Shown piece by piece: positions 39,512 to 46,743 of a DNA stretch of 64,000 nt. The position numbers and the translations under genes are program-made. The first letter of the stretch is position 1. Every line of letters starts with the position of its first letter. The stretch comes from UBA1479 sp963976055 (GTDB taxonomy: Bacteria > Pseudomonadota > Alphaproteobacteria > Rhodospirillales > Casp-alpha2): assembly GCA_963976055.1 (NCBI GenBank), contig CAXBJB010000001.1, forward strand, positions 310,001-374,000. Direction: 5' to 3'. Below the pieces are notes generated by a model. It saw only the letters and a list, made by a program, of their open reading frames with translations, did no database searches and had not been told where the DNA came from.

Positions 39512-39865
39512 ATGAGACGACTGCTGCGATCCCGCCTTCTGATTGTCGCCCTGCTGCTTGCAGTGGGCGTGGGGTCCGTCGTCTCCGTGGTCCAGGCGGG
39601 ACAAATGCGTGTCGACATGGCCATGACCGGCGATGTTCAAGGTCCCGATGGCGATAGCTGTACCGCGTGCGGCACCGGCAGTGATGGGGCAAAGGCATCG
39701 ATAGATTGCGTGTCGGCCTGTCACCTTTCCGCAATCGATATGGTCGATGGCCGCGCGGCCGCCGGCATGGCCGATGACCGAACGTATCCCCTAGATCGCA
39801 GGCAATTCGCGCGGTCATCCGGGCCTCTGCTCGATCCCTCTCCCCCAAAATCCATTCTCGGTTAG
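39512..39865 (+). CDS. Small secreted Cys-containing protein
   Basis: This 117-residue protein has an N-terminal export signal (LLIVALLLAVGVGSVVSVVQA) and a short mature part with CTACG and CVSACH motifs plus an MRVDMAMTGDV stretch. No family is recognised. It precedes the multicopper oxidase operon on the same strand and follows the divergent MerR promoter. Similar Cys/His/Met-containing small exported proteins often lie in copper regions; metal binding is an inference. Confidence 0.55.
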   Translation: MRRLLRSRLLIVALLLAVGVGSVVSVVQAGQMRVDMAMTGDVQGPDGDSCTACGTGSDGAKASIDCVSACHLSAIDMVDGRAAAGMADDRTYPLDRRQFARSSGPLLDPSPPKSILG

Positions 39866-39874
39866 TGCGCAGCC

Positions 39875-39896
39875 GGCGAAAGCCTTTGCTTTCGCC
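39875..39896 (+). terminator. Hairpin after the small secreted protein gene
   Basis: GGCGAAAGC, loop CTTT, GCTTTCGCC is a perfect nine-pair stem starting nine bases after the stop codon. There is no T-run. A second seven-pair stem (ACAGGCT/AGCCTGT, 39953-39970) lies before the oxidase gene. They may end or attenuate the first transcript. Confidence 0.45.
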
Positions 39897-40002
39897 ACGC
39901 GTCACGTCTTAGGCCCGCCTCCTCCATACGGGGCAGGTGAGGCTTTGTTGGTACAGGCTCGTCAGCCTGTCCGCCTCCATACCCGAGAATGGACATCATC
40001 TA

Positions 40003-41430
40003 ATGAAAAACACGTTCTACAACGGCCTGTCGCGCCGTTCCTTCCTAGCCGCCGCCGGCGCCGCGGCAGGGGTGGCTGCCGTGCCCGCCTGGGCAGCACC
40101 TTCGCTTCCCCTGCGTCAATTCGATTTGGCCGCCGGCCCAGGTGCGACCCACCTAGTGGACAGTGACGGGGCGAAAACCAAAGTCTGGTCGTACAATGGT
40201 CGCGTGCCCGGCCCGGAAATCCGGATACGCCAAGGCGAACGTCTGCGCGTCGCCGTGCGCAACGGACTGACCGAAGAGACGACGGTTCACTGGCACGGGC
40301 TTCGCGTGCCCCATGCGATGGACGGCGTGCCACATCTGACGCAAAAGCCCATCGCGCCCGGCGAAACCTTTGTCTACGAGTTCGATGCACCCGACGCCGG
40401 GACTTATTGGTATCACCCTCATCAGCGGAGCTTCGAGCAGGTCGGGCGTGGCCTTTATGGCCCCCTGATCATCGAGGAACCGAACCCGCCCCAAATCGAC
40501 CGTGATGTGACCTGGGTATTGGACGACTGGCGCTTGCTGAAAGATGCGCAGATCAGCGAGGATTTCGGGAATCGCCATGATATGAGCCATGCCGGCCGCA
40601 TCGGCAACACGGTTACGGTCAATGGCAGGATCACGGATATATTCGAAGCCAGGGCAGGCGAGCGTATCCGCCTGCGCCTGATCAATGCCGCCAACGCCCG
40701 TATCTTCGGCCTGGAATTCGAAGGTCATACGCCCTGGGTCATCGCCTATGACGGCCAGCCGGTCGATCCGCACCAGGTGACAGGACGGTTGGACATCGGA
40801 CCGGCCATGCGGATCGATCTGATCCTCGACCTGACCGGCGATCCGGGCGATGCCTTTGCCGTCAGGGATACCTTCTACAGTCGTCTGAAATACCGACTGT
40901 TGAATGTCGTCTACGGGCCCAAGCGGTTGCGGGAAAAGCCGATGCGCGAGGTCGCGGCGTTGCCCGACAACACCATGCCCGAACCTGACCTGGCTTCTGC
41001 CGAGCGTCATCACATCGCGTTCGGCGGCGGCATGATGGGCGGTATGTCCATGGCCAAGATGGGCGGACGTGAGGTCGGCATGATGGAAATGATGCGGAAC
41101 GGCAAGGCCTGGACGGTCAACGGCGTCGCCGCCACGGGTCACGTCATGGACCCCATTCTGACGCTGGCGCGGAACCGCTCCTACATCCTGGCTCTGGACA
41201 ACCAGACGGCTTGGCACCACCCCATCCATCTGCATGGACACTCCTTTCGCGTGATCAGCCGAAACGGCGAGCCGACCCGTCATAAGGAATGGCAGGACAC
41301 GGTTCTGATGGCGCCGCGCGAACAGGTCGAAATCGCCTTCGTCGCCGACAACCCCGGCGGCTGGATGTTCCATTGCCACATCCTGGAACACCAGGCCGGC
41401 GGCATGATGGGTGTCATTCAGGTGGCCTGA
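40003..41430 (+). CDS. Tat-exported multicopper oxidase (CueO/CopA-like)
   Basis: This 475-residue periplasmic oxidase probably oxidises Cu(I) to the less toxic Cu(II). A twin-arginine signal (SRRSFLAAAGAAAG) is followed by three cupredoxin domains. The copper sites are all visible: TTVHWHGLR, YWYHPHQRSFEQ, HPIHLHGHSF and the type-1/trinuclear block FHCHILEHQAGGMMG. A Met-rich loop (GGGMMGGMSMAKMGGREVGM) before domain 3 resembles the CueO Cu(I)-feeding region. It is the first large gene of a copper operon reaching 45136. Confidence 0.93.
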   Translation: MKNTFYNGLSRRSFLAAAGAAAGVAAVPAWAAPSLPLRQFDLAAGPGATHLVDSDGAKTKVWSYNGRVPGPEIRIRQGERLRVAVRNGLTEETTVHWHGLRVPHAMDGVPHLTQKPIAPGETFVYEFDAPDAGTYWYHPHQRSFEQVGRGLYGPLIIEEPNPPQIDRDVTWVLDDWRLLKDAQISEDFGNRHDMSHAGRIGNTVTVNGRITDIFEARAGERIRLRLINAANARIFGLEFEGHTPWVIAYDGQPVDPHQVTGRLDIGPAMRIDLILDLTGDPGDAFAVRDTFYSRLKYRLLNVVYGPKRLREKPMREVAALPDNTMPEPDLASAERHHIAFGGGMMGGMSMAKMGGREVGMMEMMRNGKAWTVNGVAATGHVMDPILTLARNRSYILALDNQTAWHHPIHLHGHSFRVISRNGEPTRHKEWQDTVLMAPREQVEIAFVADNPGGWMFHCHILEHQAGGMMGVIQVA

Positions 41431-41507
41431 ACCAATCCCTGCGCAATCAAGACGTCGGTGCTTGGCCAGACGTCGTGCCCGATACAATTTTGGAAAGTGA
41501 CAAAACC

Positions 41508-41957
41508 ATGTTTTCACGAAACACCTTTCTCGGCGCCGTTTTGGTGGCCTTGATCGCCGCAATCGTTCCCGCACCTTCGCAGGCAGCGGAGCGGCCTGAT
41601 GCCACCATCATCAAGAACCCGCAGTGCGGCTGTTGCGAAAGCTACGCCGACTACCTTCGCGAGAACGGCTTCAAGGTAACGGTCAAGGCATCCCACGACC
41701 TTACCTTGATGAAGCGTGAGATGGGCGTGCCTGATGACTTCGCGGGCTGCCACACCATGGTGCTCGACAAATACGTTGTCGAAGGCCACGTCCCGGTTTC
41801 CGCCATCGACAAGCTTCTGACCGAACGTCCGGACATCAAGGGAATTTCCCTGCCAGGCATGCCGCAAGGGTCGCCCGGAATGTCGGGTACAAAGGCAGCC
41901 CCCTTCACCGTCTACCAATTCGGCCAAGGGCCGGCAAAGGTCTTCACGGTCGAATGA
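41508..41957 (+). CDS. DUF411 metal-binding protein
   Basis: This 149-residue periplasmic protein has a signal peptide (ending SQA at about residue 26) and the DUF411 signature: KNPQCGCCESYADYLRENGF with the CGCC site, DFAGCHTMVLDKYVVEGHVP, and SLPGMPQGSPGMSG. DUF411 proteins bind copper or other soft metals and are almost always found in copper or silver resistance clusters. Its stop overlaps the ATG of the cytochrome gene. Confidence 0.92.
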   Translation: MFSRNTFLGAVLVALIAAIVPAPSQAAERPDATIIKNPQCGCCESYADYLRENGFKVTVKASHDLTLMKREMGVPDDFAGCHTMVLDKYVVEGHVPVSAIDKLLTERPDIKGISLPGMPQGSPGMSGTKAAPFTVYQFGQGPAKVFTVE

Positions 41958-42403
41958 TGGCGGATTTCAACCCAACCGCCTTCATGCTGGTTGCGGCAAC
42001 CGTCGGGTCAATTTCCCTGCCGGTTGCCGCGCAATCACCCGAGACGGACAACCTTGCCCGGGGCCGCACGCTTTACCAAACCCACTGCGCCAGCTGTCAC
42101 GGCAAGAACCTGAAAGGGCAGCCAGATTGGCAGATCCGATGGCCGGACGGCCGTCTGCCGGCCCCGCCGCATGATCGGACGGGACATACCTGGCACCATC
42201 CGGATGCGCACCTGTTCCGGATGACCAAGCACGGTCTTGTTCCGCCGTTGGCACCGGAAGGATACGAAAGCGACATGCCGGCGTTCGGCGACATCCTTTC
42301 GGACGACGAGATCTGGTCCGTACTCGACTTCATCAAAAGCACCTGGCCGGACCGTTTTCGGCGCCGGCAGCAGGACGTCACCAAAAGGGCGAATGAGAAA
42401 TGA
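41954..42403 (+). CDS. Class I cytochrome c
   Basis: This 149-residue exported cytochrome has a hydrophobic export segment (residues 10-26), one haem-binding CASCH at about residues 46-50, and an axial Met candidate in SDMPAFGDILSDDEIW, the usual class I end block. It could accept electrons from the multicopper oxidase or from the thiol relay encoded nearby. It overlaps the DUF411 gene (ATGA) and the small membrane gene that follows. Confidence 0.88.
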   Translation: MMADFNPTAFMLVAATVGSISLPVAAQSPETDNLARGRTLYQTHCASCHGKNLKGQPDWQIRWPDGRLPAPPHDRTGHTWHHPDAHLFRMTKHGLVPPLAPEGYESDMPAFGDILSDDEIWSVLDFIKSTWPDRFRRRQQDVTKRANEK

Positions 42404-42543
42404 GCAATATGATGGGAACCGATTGCGCGATGGGCTGGGGCATGATCCTGGCAGGCGCATTAGCCGCCGGACTGGCGTTGTTGGTCGCGGCCGCGTTGAT
42501 CAAGTATCTGTTCAGCAACGGCGGGAGAAACCGCCATGAGTGA
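42400..42543 (+). CDS. Small single-helix membrane protein, 47 residues
   Basis: This short frame starts with an ATG that overlaps the cytochrome stop and ends overlapping the next start by eight bases, the same tight coupling as the rest of the operon. The N-terminus is Met/Cys-rich (MSNMMGTDCAMGWGM), then one membrane helix (ILAGALAAGLALLVAAALIK) and a short charged tail. I recognise similar tiny Met/Gly proteins in copper operons but no named family. It may bind Cu(I) at the membrane surface. Confidence 0.65.
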   Translation: MSNMMGTDCAMGWGMILAGALAAGLALLVAAALIKYLFSNGGRNRHE

Positions 42544-43123
42544 AATGCTTCTTGAAGCAGGACAAAGGCGTCGCACAGCGCTTTTGTTCTGGGGGCCCGT
42601 GGTGGTGTTCGCGGGCTTGGCCGTGGCGTTGGGCTGGGGATTGACGCGCGATCCGAAGGTGCTGCCCTCGGCCCTGATCGACAAGCCGGTGCCCGAGTTC
42701 AATCTGCCGTCGGTCAAGGGACGAACCTCGGGCCTCGCGTCGGCGGATCTCTCGGGTGAGGTGTCTATCGTCAACGTATTCGCTTCCTGGTGCCTACCAT
42801 GCAAAGCGGAACATCCGATTTGGATGGATCTCAAGGCGCGGAACGTCGTGCCCATTCACGGGCTAAACTATAAAGACACGCCCGATGATGCCTCGGCTTG
42901 GCTCAACCGGCTTGGCGATCCCTACAAGCGGACAGGCGCCGATCTCGATGGCCGTGTCGCCATCGACTGGGGTGTCTATGGCGTGCCGGAAACGTTCATC
43001 GTCTCCGCCGACGGGCGTATCGCCTACAAGCACGTGGGGCCTGTGACACAGGAAATCGCGGACGGCACGCTCATGCCCATCGTCGATCGCCTGCTGCGGA
43101 AAGCTGATGGAGCAAAGTCATGA
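42536..43123 (+). CDS. CcmG/DsbE-like thiol-disulfide protein
   Basis: This 195-residue membrane-anchored thioredoxin has one N-terminal helix (about 17-36), the DsbE/CcmG block SWCLPCKAEHP with its redox CxxC, the GVYGVPETFIV cis-proline and acidic surroundings, and KHVGPVT. CcmG reduces apocytochrome haem-binding thiols; here it may serve the cytochrome or SCO protein encoded in the same operon rather than general cytochrome maturation. It is overlapped on both sides. Confidence 0.88.
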   Translation: MSEMLLEAGQRRRTALLFWGPVVVFAGLAVALGWGLTRDPKVLPSALIDKPVPEFNLPSVKGRTSGLASADLSGEVSIVNVFASWCLPCKAEHPIWMDLKARNVVPIHGLNYKDTPDDASAWLNRLGDPYKRTGADLDGRVAIDWGVYGVPETFIVSADGRIAYKHVGPVTQEIADGTLMPIVDRLLRKADGAKS

Positions 43124-43677
43124 CAGTCATGACGCGCCGCCGGGCCATGACGGTTATGGCCGCAGCATCCGTGGTGTTGCCGGCTGCCGTCGCAGGCGCC
43201 GCGGGAACGGCTAAGACCTTTAGCCTGCACGATGCACCATTGCCAATGTCGGAGGTCACATTTACCCACGAAGACTGTCGGCCCGGGGCACTCGCGGACT
43301 TCAGGGGCAAACATGTGCTCCTGAACATATGGGCGACATGGTGTCCACCCTGCCGCGAAGAGATGCCGACGCTAGACCGCCTGCAGGGCCTTCTGGGCGG
43401 CAACGACTTTCATGTGTTGCCGCTTTCGATCGATCGGGCAGGGGTGAAGGTCGTGCGGGATTTCTATGCAAAGACCGGCATCGAGAACCTGAAAATCTAC
43501 ATGGATCAGAATGCACGGGTCATGCGTGTCCTGAAGTTAGGCGGTTTGCCGACGACCTTCCTGATCGACCCAAGCGGGCAGCAGCTCGGCCGGTTGGTTG
43601 GTCCTGCGGAATGGGATGCACCGGATTTGGTCACCCTGTTCCGGGACCGGATTGCGTCAGCAAAGAATCAAAGGTGA
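43120..43677 (+). CDS. TlpA-like periplasmic thioredoxin
   Basis: This 185-residue protein has an arginine-rich export signal (RRRAMTVMAAASVVLP), then a TlpA/ResA-type fold with NIWATWCPPCREEMPTLDRL and GGLPTTFLIDPSG. In Bradyrhizobium TlpA reduces ScoI and the Cu-A site of cytochrome oxidase before copper loading. Because a SCO protein is encoded 290 bases on, the same reductant role is likely here. Confidence 0.88.
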   Translation: MTVMTRRRAMTVMAAASVVLPAAVAGAAGTAKTFSLHDAPLPMSEVTFTHEDCRPGALADFRGKHVLLNIWATWCPPCREEMPTLDRLQGLLGGNDFHVLPLSIDRAGVKVVRDFYAKTGIENLKIYMDQNARVMRVLKLGGLPTTFLIDPSGQQLGRLVGPAEWDAPDLVTLFRDRIASAKNQR

Positions 43678-43684
43678 TAGAGCG

Positions 43685-43972
43685 ATGAAGAATGGTCAAC
43701 AAGCAGTGCTCGCGGTTGCAACCGCTCAACGCGCCGTCAACAAGCTCTGGCCCTATGTCACCGGGCGCCGTGGTTGGATTCTGTTCGGGCTCGCCGCCAT
43801 CGGTGGCGGCCTGGCGATGAACTGGGGCACGGTGGTGGCGCTGGGCTTGGCGCCGCTTCTTCTTGGTGTTCTGCCCTGTGTCGCCATGTGTGCGCTGGGC
43901 ATGTGCATGAGCGGGGGGAGCGGAAAATGTTCGTCCAAGCCAGGGGAGAAGGAAAAGCCAGACGATGTCTGA
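43685..43972 (+). CDS. Small Cys/Met-rich membrane protein
   Basis: This 95-residue protein has two hydrophobic segments, WILFGLAAIGGGLAMNWGTV and ALGLAPLLLGVLPCVAMCAL, followed by MCMSGGSGKC. The spacing of four cysteines and several methionines at the membrane end suggests soft-metal binding. Proteins like this recur between TlpA and SCO genes in alphaproteobacterial copper operons, without a name. Its end overlaps the SCO start. Confidence 0.68.
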   Translation: MKNGQQAVLAVATAQRAVNKLWPYVTGRRGWILFGLAAIGGGLAMNWGTVVALGLAPLLLGVLPCVAMCALGMCMSGGSGKCSSKPGEKEKPDDV

Positions 43973-44639
43973 CAGCACTTCCAGCGCGCCGAAGGATAGC
44001 CCCCGTCTCCGGGGTGTGCGATGGGCGGCTTGGGGACTTGTCCTGATCACGGCCATGGCTGTGGCCGGTATCGTCGGCTGGAGTACCTTTAAGCCGGAAC
44101 CGCCGTTGCCCACGGCACGGCAACTCGGCCAAGCCATGATCAAAAGCCAATTCACGCTGACAGATCACCACGGACGTAACGTCACAGAGCAGGACTTCCA
44201 TGGACGATGGCAGCTGGTGTTTTTTGGCTTCACATTCTGTCCCGACGTCTGCCCGACAACGCTCGCGGTCATGGCCCAGGTTCTGGATATTCTGGGGGAG
44301 GACGCGAACAAGGTGGCACCGATGTTCATCACGGTTGATCCGGAGCGCGACACACCCGAGGTATTGGCTGAATATGTCGGGGCCTTCCACCCGGATATCG
44401 TCGGCCTTACCGGCACGCCTGAGCAGATCAAACAAGCTGCGAAGTCATTCCGGGTTTTTTACGGGAAAACCGAGAGAGCCGATGCGCCGGGCGGCTACGT
44501 CATGGGGCATTCGGGGTACATGTACCTGATGACGCCGGACGGCTCGTACGACGCGGTGTTCTCGGAAAACCTTCATCCGCCGGAGAAAATCGCGGCGGAG
44601 ATCCAACGTCGCCTGAAGAACGAAAGAATTGAAAAATGA
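43965..44639 (+). CDS. SCO1/SenC copper chaperone
   Basis: This 224-residue protein has an N-terminal membrane helix (about 22-44) and the SCO fold with FGFTFCPDVCPTTL (the CxxxC copper pair) and the His ligand in GYVMGHSGYMYL. SCO proteins bind copper and assist assembly of the Cu-A centre of cytochrome oxidase. Here the gene belongs to the copper operon and overlaps both neighbours, consistent with a relay TlpA-SCO-PCuAC. Confidence 0.93.
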   Translation: MSDSTSSAPKDSPRLRGVRWAAWGLVLITAMAVAGIVGWSTFKPEPPLPTARQLGQAMIKSQFTLTDHHGRNVTEQDFHGRWQLVFFGFTFCPDVCPTTLAVMAQVLDILGEDANKVAPMFITVDPERDTPEVLAEYVGAFHPDIVGLTGTPEQIKQAAKSFRVFYGKTERADAPGGYVMGHSGYMYLMTPDGSYDAVFSENLHPPEKIAAEIQRRLKNERIEK

Positions 44640-45136
44640 AATCACTGAAATTGAGTCTGTTCGCCTTCATTGCTGCCTTCACTCTGCTGATACAGGCACG
44701 CGGCGCGTCAGCAGGAGACGCTTCAATTGTCATTGAGAAACCTTGGGCGCGTGCGTCTATCCTACAATCGCGGCCGGGTGCCGCCTATTTGACGATCCGC
44801 AATACCGGCACGAAATCGGATCGACTTCTAAAAGTCACGTCACCAGCTGCGGGCATGGTGATGATCCATGAATCCAAAGTCGCAGACGGCGTCGCGTAAA
44901 TGCAGGACCGCAATGAGGTGACTATCCTACTAGGAGCCGAAGTGGTCTTCCGCCTGGGCGGGCTGCATCTCATGCTCATAGAATTGCATGAGAAACCACG
45001 AAAGGGTGTAAATCTGACTTTGGCTTTGGAGTTCGAGCATGCCGATTCTCGAGCTTGGGGCGACCAGCCCGGAATAACCCGGCCACAAACCGCTTCGTAT
45101 AGGTCCGTGCGATATAGGTCAATGCGATGGAATTGA
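44636..45136 (+). pseudogene. PCuAC copper chaperone, interrupted by an in-frame stop
   Basis: The N-terminal 87 residues have a signal peptide (ending ASA) and PCuAC blocks ARASILQSRPGAAYLTIRN and VMIHESKVADGV. A TAA at 44897-44899 then stops the frame. The same frame continues after it with VFRLGGLHLMLIELHEKPRK and NLTLALEFEHA, the second half of the PCuAC domain with its copper-binding GGxHxMLx motif. The last part (after about 45045) no longer matches. Without read-through the copper site (Met, His, Met, His) would be split, so the gene is probably inactive or decaying. Confidence 0.75.
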
Positions 45137-45149
45137 CTGTCGGGTTTTC

Positions 45150-45178
45150 TTGCAGAGTGTAAGACACTTGAATATAGA
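45150..45178 (+). promoter_or_regulatory. Candidate promoter with internal palindrome, methyltransferase gene
   Basis: TTGCAG (45150-45155) and TATAGA (45173-45178) are 17 bp apart, 49 bases before the ATG. The spacer holds AGTGT-AAG-ACACT (45156-45168), a perfect inverted repeat, suggesting an operator within the promoter. Confidence 0.45.
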
Positions 45179-45227
45179 ACGGCCAGACTTTGCGGCCAAT
45201 CTGCCGGGCTGAAGGGAATGATTTGCT

Positions 45228-45857
45228 ATGAATGATCGTCATGAGCATTGGAATGACGTGTATGGGGCCCGCGAAGAGACTGCGCTAACCTGGTTCGAGG
45301 CAATCCCCACCGTATCTCTCGAACTGATCCGTAAGTACGCCGATGCAAACGACCCTATCCTGGATGTCGGCGGTGGCGCTTCCCGGATCGTCGACAGCTT
45401 GATTGATCTCGGCTTCAGCCGCATCTCGATCTTGGACCTATCCGAAGCAGGAATGAATGTGTCACGCTGCCGACTGGGGTCGCGGGCAGACAAGGTAACG
45501 TGGATCACAGAAGACGTAACCAAATGGGTTCCCGATCAGCCCTGCCGGCTCTGGCATGATCGAGCGGTGTTCCATTTTCTGACATCAAAAGACGACTGCA
45601 GGGCCTACGTTTCGAGGATGCTGTCAGCGCTCGAGCCCAGTGGAATTGCGATTATTATGACGTTTGCAGAGGACGGGCCGGAGATGTGCTCCGGGTTGCC
45701 TGTTATGCGTTATTCGCCCGAAGACCTGGTAGCCACCTTGGAAGAAATCGCGCCGGGTGCTTTGAAAACGGTCGATATGCGGAAGCATGTGCACATGACA
45801 CCCAAAGGGAACGAGCAGAGGTTTCAGGTTTCTGTCTTACGGAAGGCTGGTCAATAA
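45228..45857 (+). CDS. Class I SAM-dependent methyltransferase
   Basis: This 209-residue cytoplasmic Rossmann methyltransferase has the opening HWNDVYGAREETALTWFE, motif I ILDVGGGASRIVDSL (about 43-57), motif II SILDLSE and the HDRAVFHFL block. This branch occurs in metal-resistance regions but its substrate is not established; thiopurine/tellurite-type methylation is possible by analogy. It has its own candidate promoter, so it need not belong to the copper operon before it. Confidence 0.83.
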   Translation: MNDRHEHWNDVYGAREETALTWFEAIPTVSLELIRKYADANDPILDVGGGASRIVDSLIDLGFSRISILDLSEAGMNVSRCRLGSRADKVTWITEDVTKWVPDQPCRLWHDRAVFHFLTSKDDCRAYVSRMLSALEPSGIAIIMTFAEDGPEMCSGLPVMRYSPEDLVATLEEIAPGALKTVDMRKHVHMTPKGNEQRFQVSVLRKAGQ

Positions 45858-46065
45858 GATTTAGTTTGATCGCAGGCGCTAGGTGAAGAAACCTCCCCAC
45901 TCAGAACCTGCGATCCTGATTCTCCCCTCGTTTACCTCGAATTTCGCCCTGCCAATTGTGTTGCTCGCTAACTACCAGCTTGCCGAATAAGAGGCGTAGT
46001 TGAATTTGAACATGATCAATCTCAGTTCACCTAGGCAATGGAAAAGGTAAGTTAAATGCCGTCAC

Positions 46066-46599
46066 CTATTGAACGATCTGCATCCAGCCGGTGTGCCGGT
46101 CGACCTTGAGCTTCTGGACGACCTTTCCGTCTTTGTCCGTGATTTCGACCTCGATCACATCACCCTCTTTCTCGCTGACATTGCCAAGTTTGACGTTCTG
46201 GTTTCCGCTCCAGGCCAAGCGGTGCTCCATCATATGCTTCACTTCATCGGCCGTCAGGTCGCGGCGCAGAACCTGCATCCCTCCCCAACCGCCCATCATG
46301 GGCATTTGGCTTCCCATCATGCCGGACCCCATCATCGGCATCTGGCCCATCATGCCGTACCCGCCCATCATGGGCATTTGGCCTCCCATCATGCCGGGCC
46401 CCATCATCGGCATTTGGCCCATCATGCCGTAGCCGCCCATCATGGGCATTTGGCTTCCCATCATGCCTTGGCCCATCATCGGCATTTGGCCTTGGCTGGA
46501 ATTCGAGTTTCCGGAGCCATGGGCGAACGCCGATGTGGTGATCGACATGGCCAAAACACAGGCCACGGCCAATCCGGCCAGCTTCGTTTTACGTGTCAT
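46066..46599 (-). CDS. Secreted Met/Gly-repeat protein, probable copper binder
   Basis: This 177-residue protein has a signal peptide (to about residue 26, SAFA). Residues 38-104 are almost only Met, Gly, Gln, Pro and Tyr, with six QMPMMG units separated by GMMG/GYGMM spacers, 28 Met in 67 residues. The C-terminal 70 residues form a folded domain seen in similar proteins (LTADEVKHMMEHRLAWSG to VDRHTGWMQI). Met clusters bind Cu(I)/Ag(I), so a periplasmic sponge is likely. ATG 46599 follows GGAG. Confidence 0.85.
   Translation of the reverse strand: MTRKTKLAGLAVACVLAMSITTSAFAHGSGNSNSSQGQMPMMGQGMMGSQMPMMGGYGMMGQMPMMGPGMMGGQMPMMGGYGMMGQMPMMGSGMMGSQMPMMGGWGGMQVLRRDLTADEVKHMMEHRLAWSGNQNVKLGNVSEKEGDVIEVEITDKDGKVVQKLKVDRHTGWMQIVQ
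46288..46488 (-). repeat. Tandem DNA repeat coding for QMPMMG units
   Basis: About 200 bases of near-identical units (CATCATGGGCATTTGGC-like on the plus strand) code for six Met-rich repeats. Unit spacing alternates, and the third-position changes are few, suggesting recent unit expansion. Confidence 0.8.
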
Positions 46600-46743
46600 G
46601 ATCAATCTCCTCTCACACTTTTTCAAAAGACGCGCCGAAATAACGACATCTTGCTTAAGGCTAAACTATTCTCGGTGTCGGTACTTTGACCTGCGTCAAC
46701 TCCAGTATTGTTTGTTCGTTGAGCATCGCACCGTCTGGCCATC

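Noticed and set aside
44900..45136. Separate small gene after the TAA
   Set aside because: It is in the same frame as the PCuAC gene before it and carries the second half of that domain, so it was treated as part of the interrupted gene.
46069..46689. His-rich plus-strand frame opposite the Met-repeat gene
   Set aside because: The His-rich repeats are the reverse reading of the Met/Gly repeat DNA; the minus strand has the signal peptide and ribosome site.
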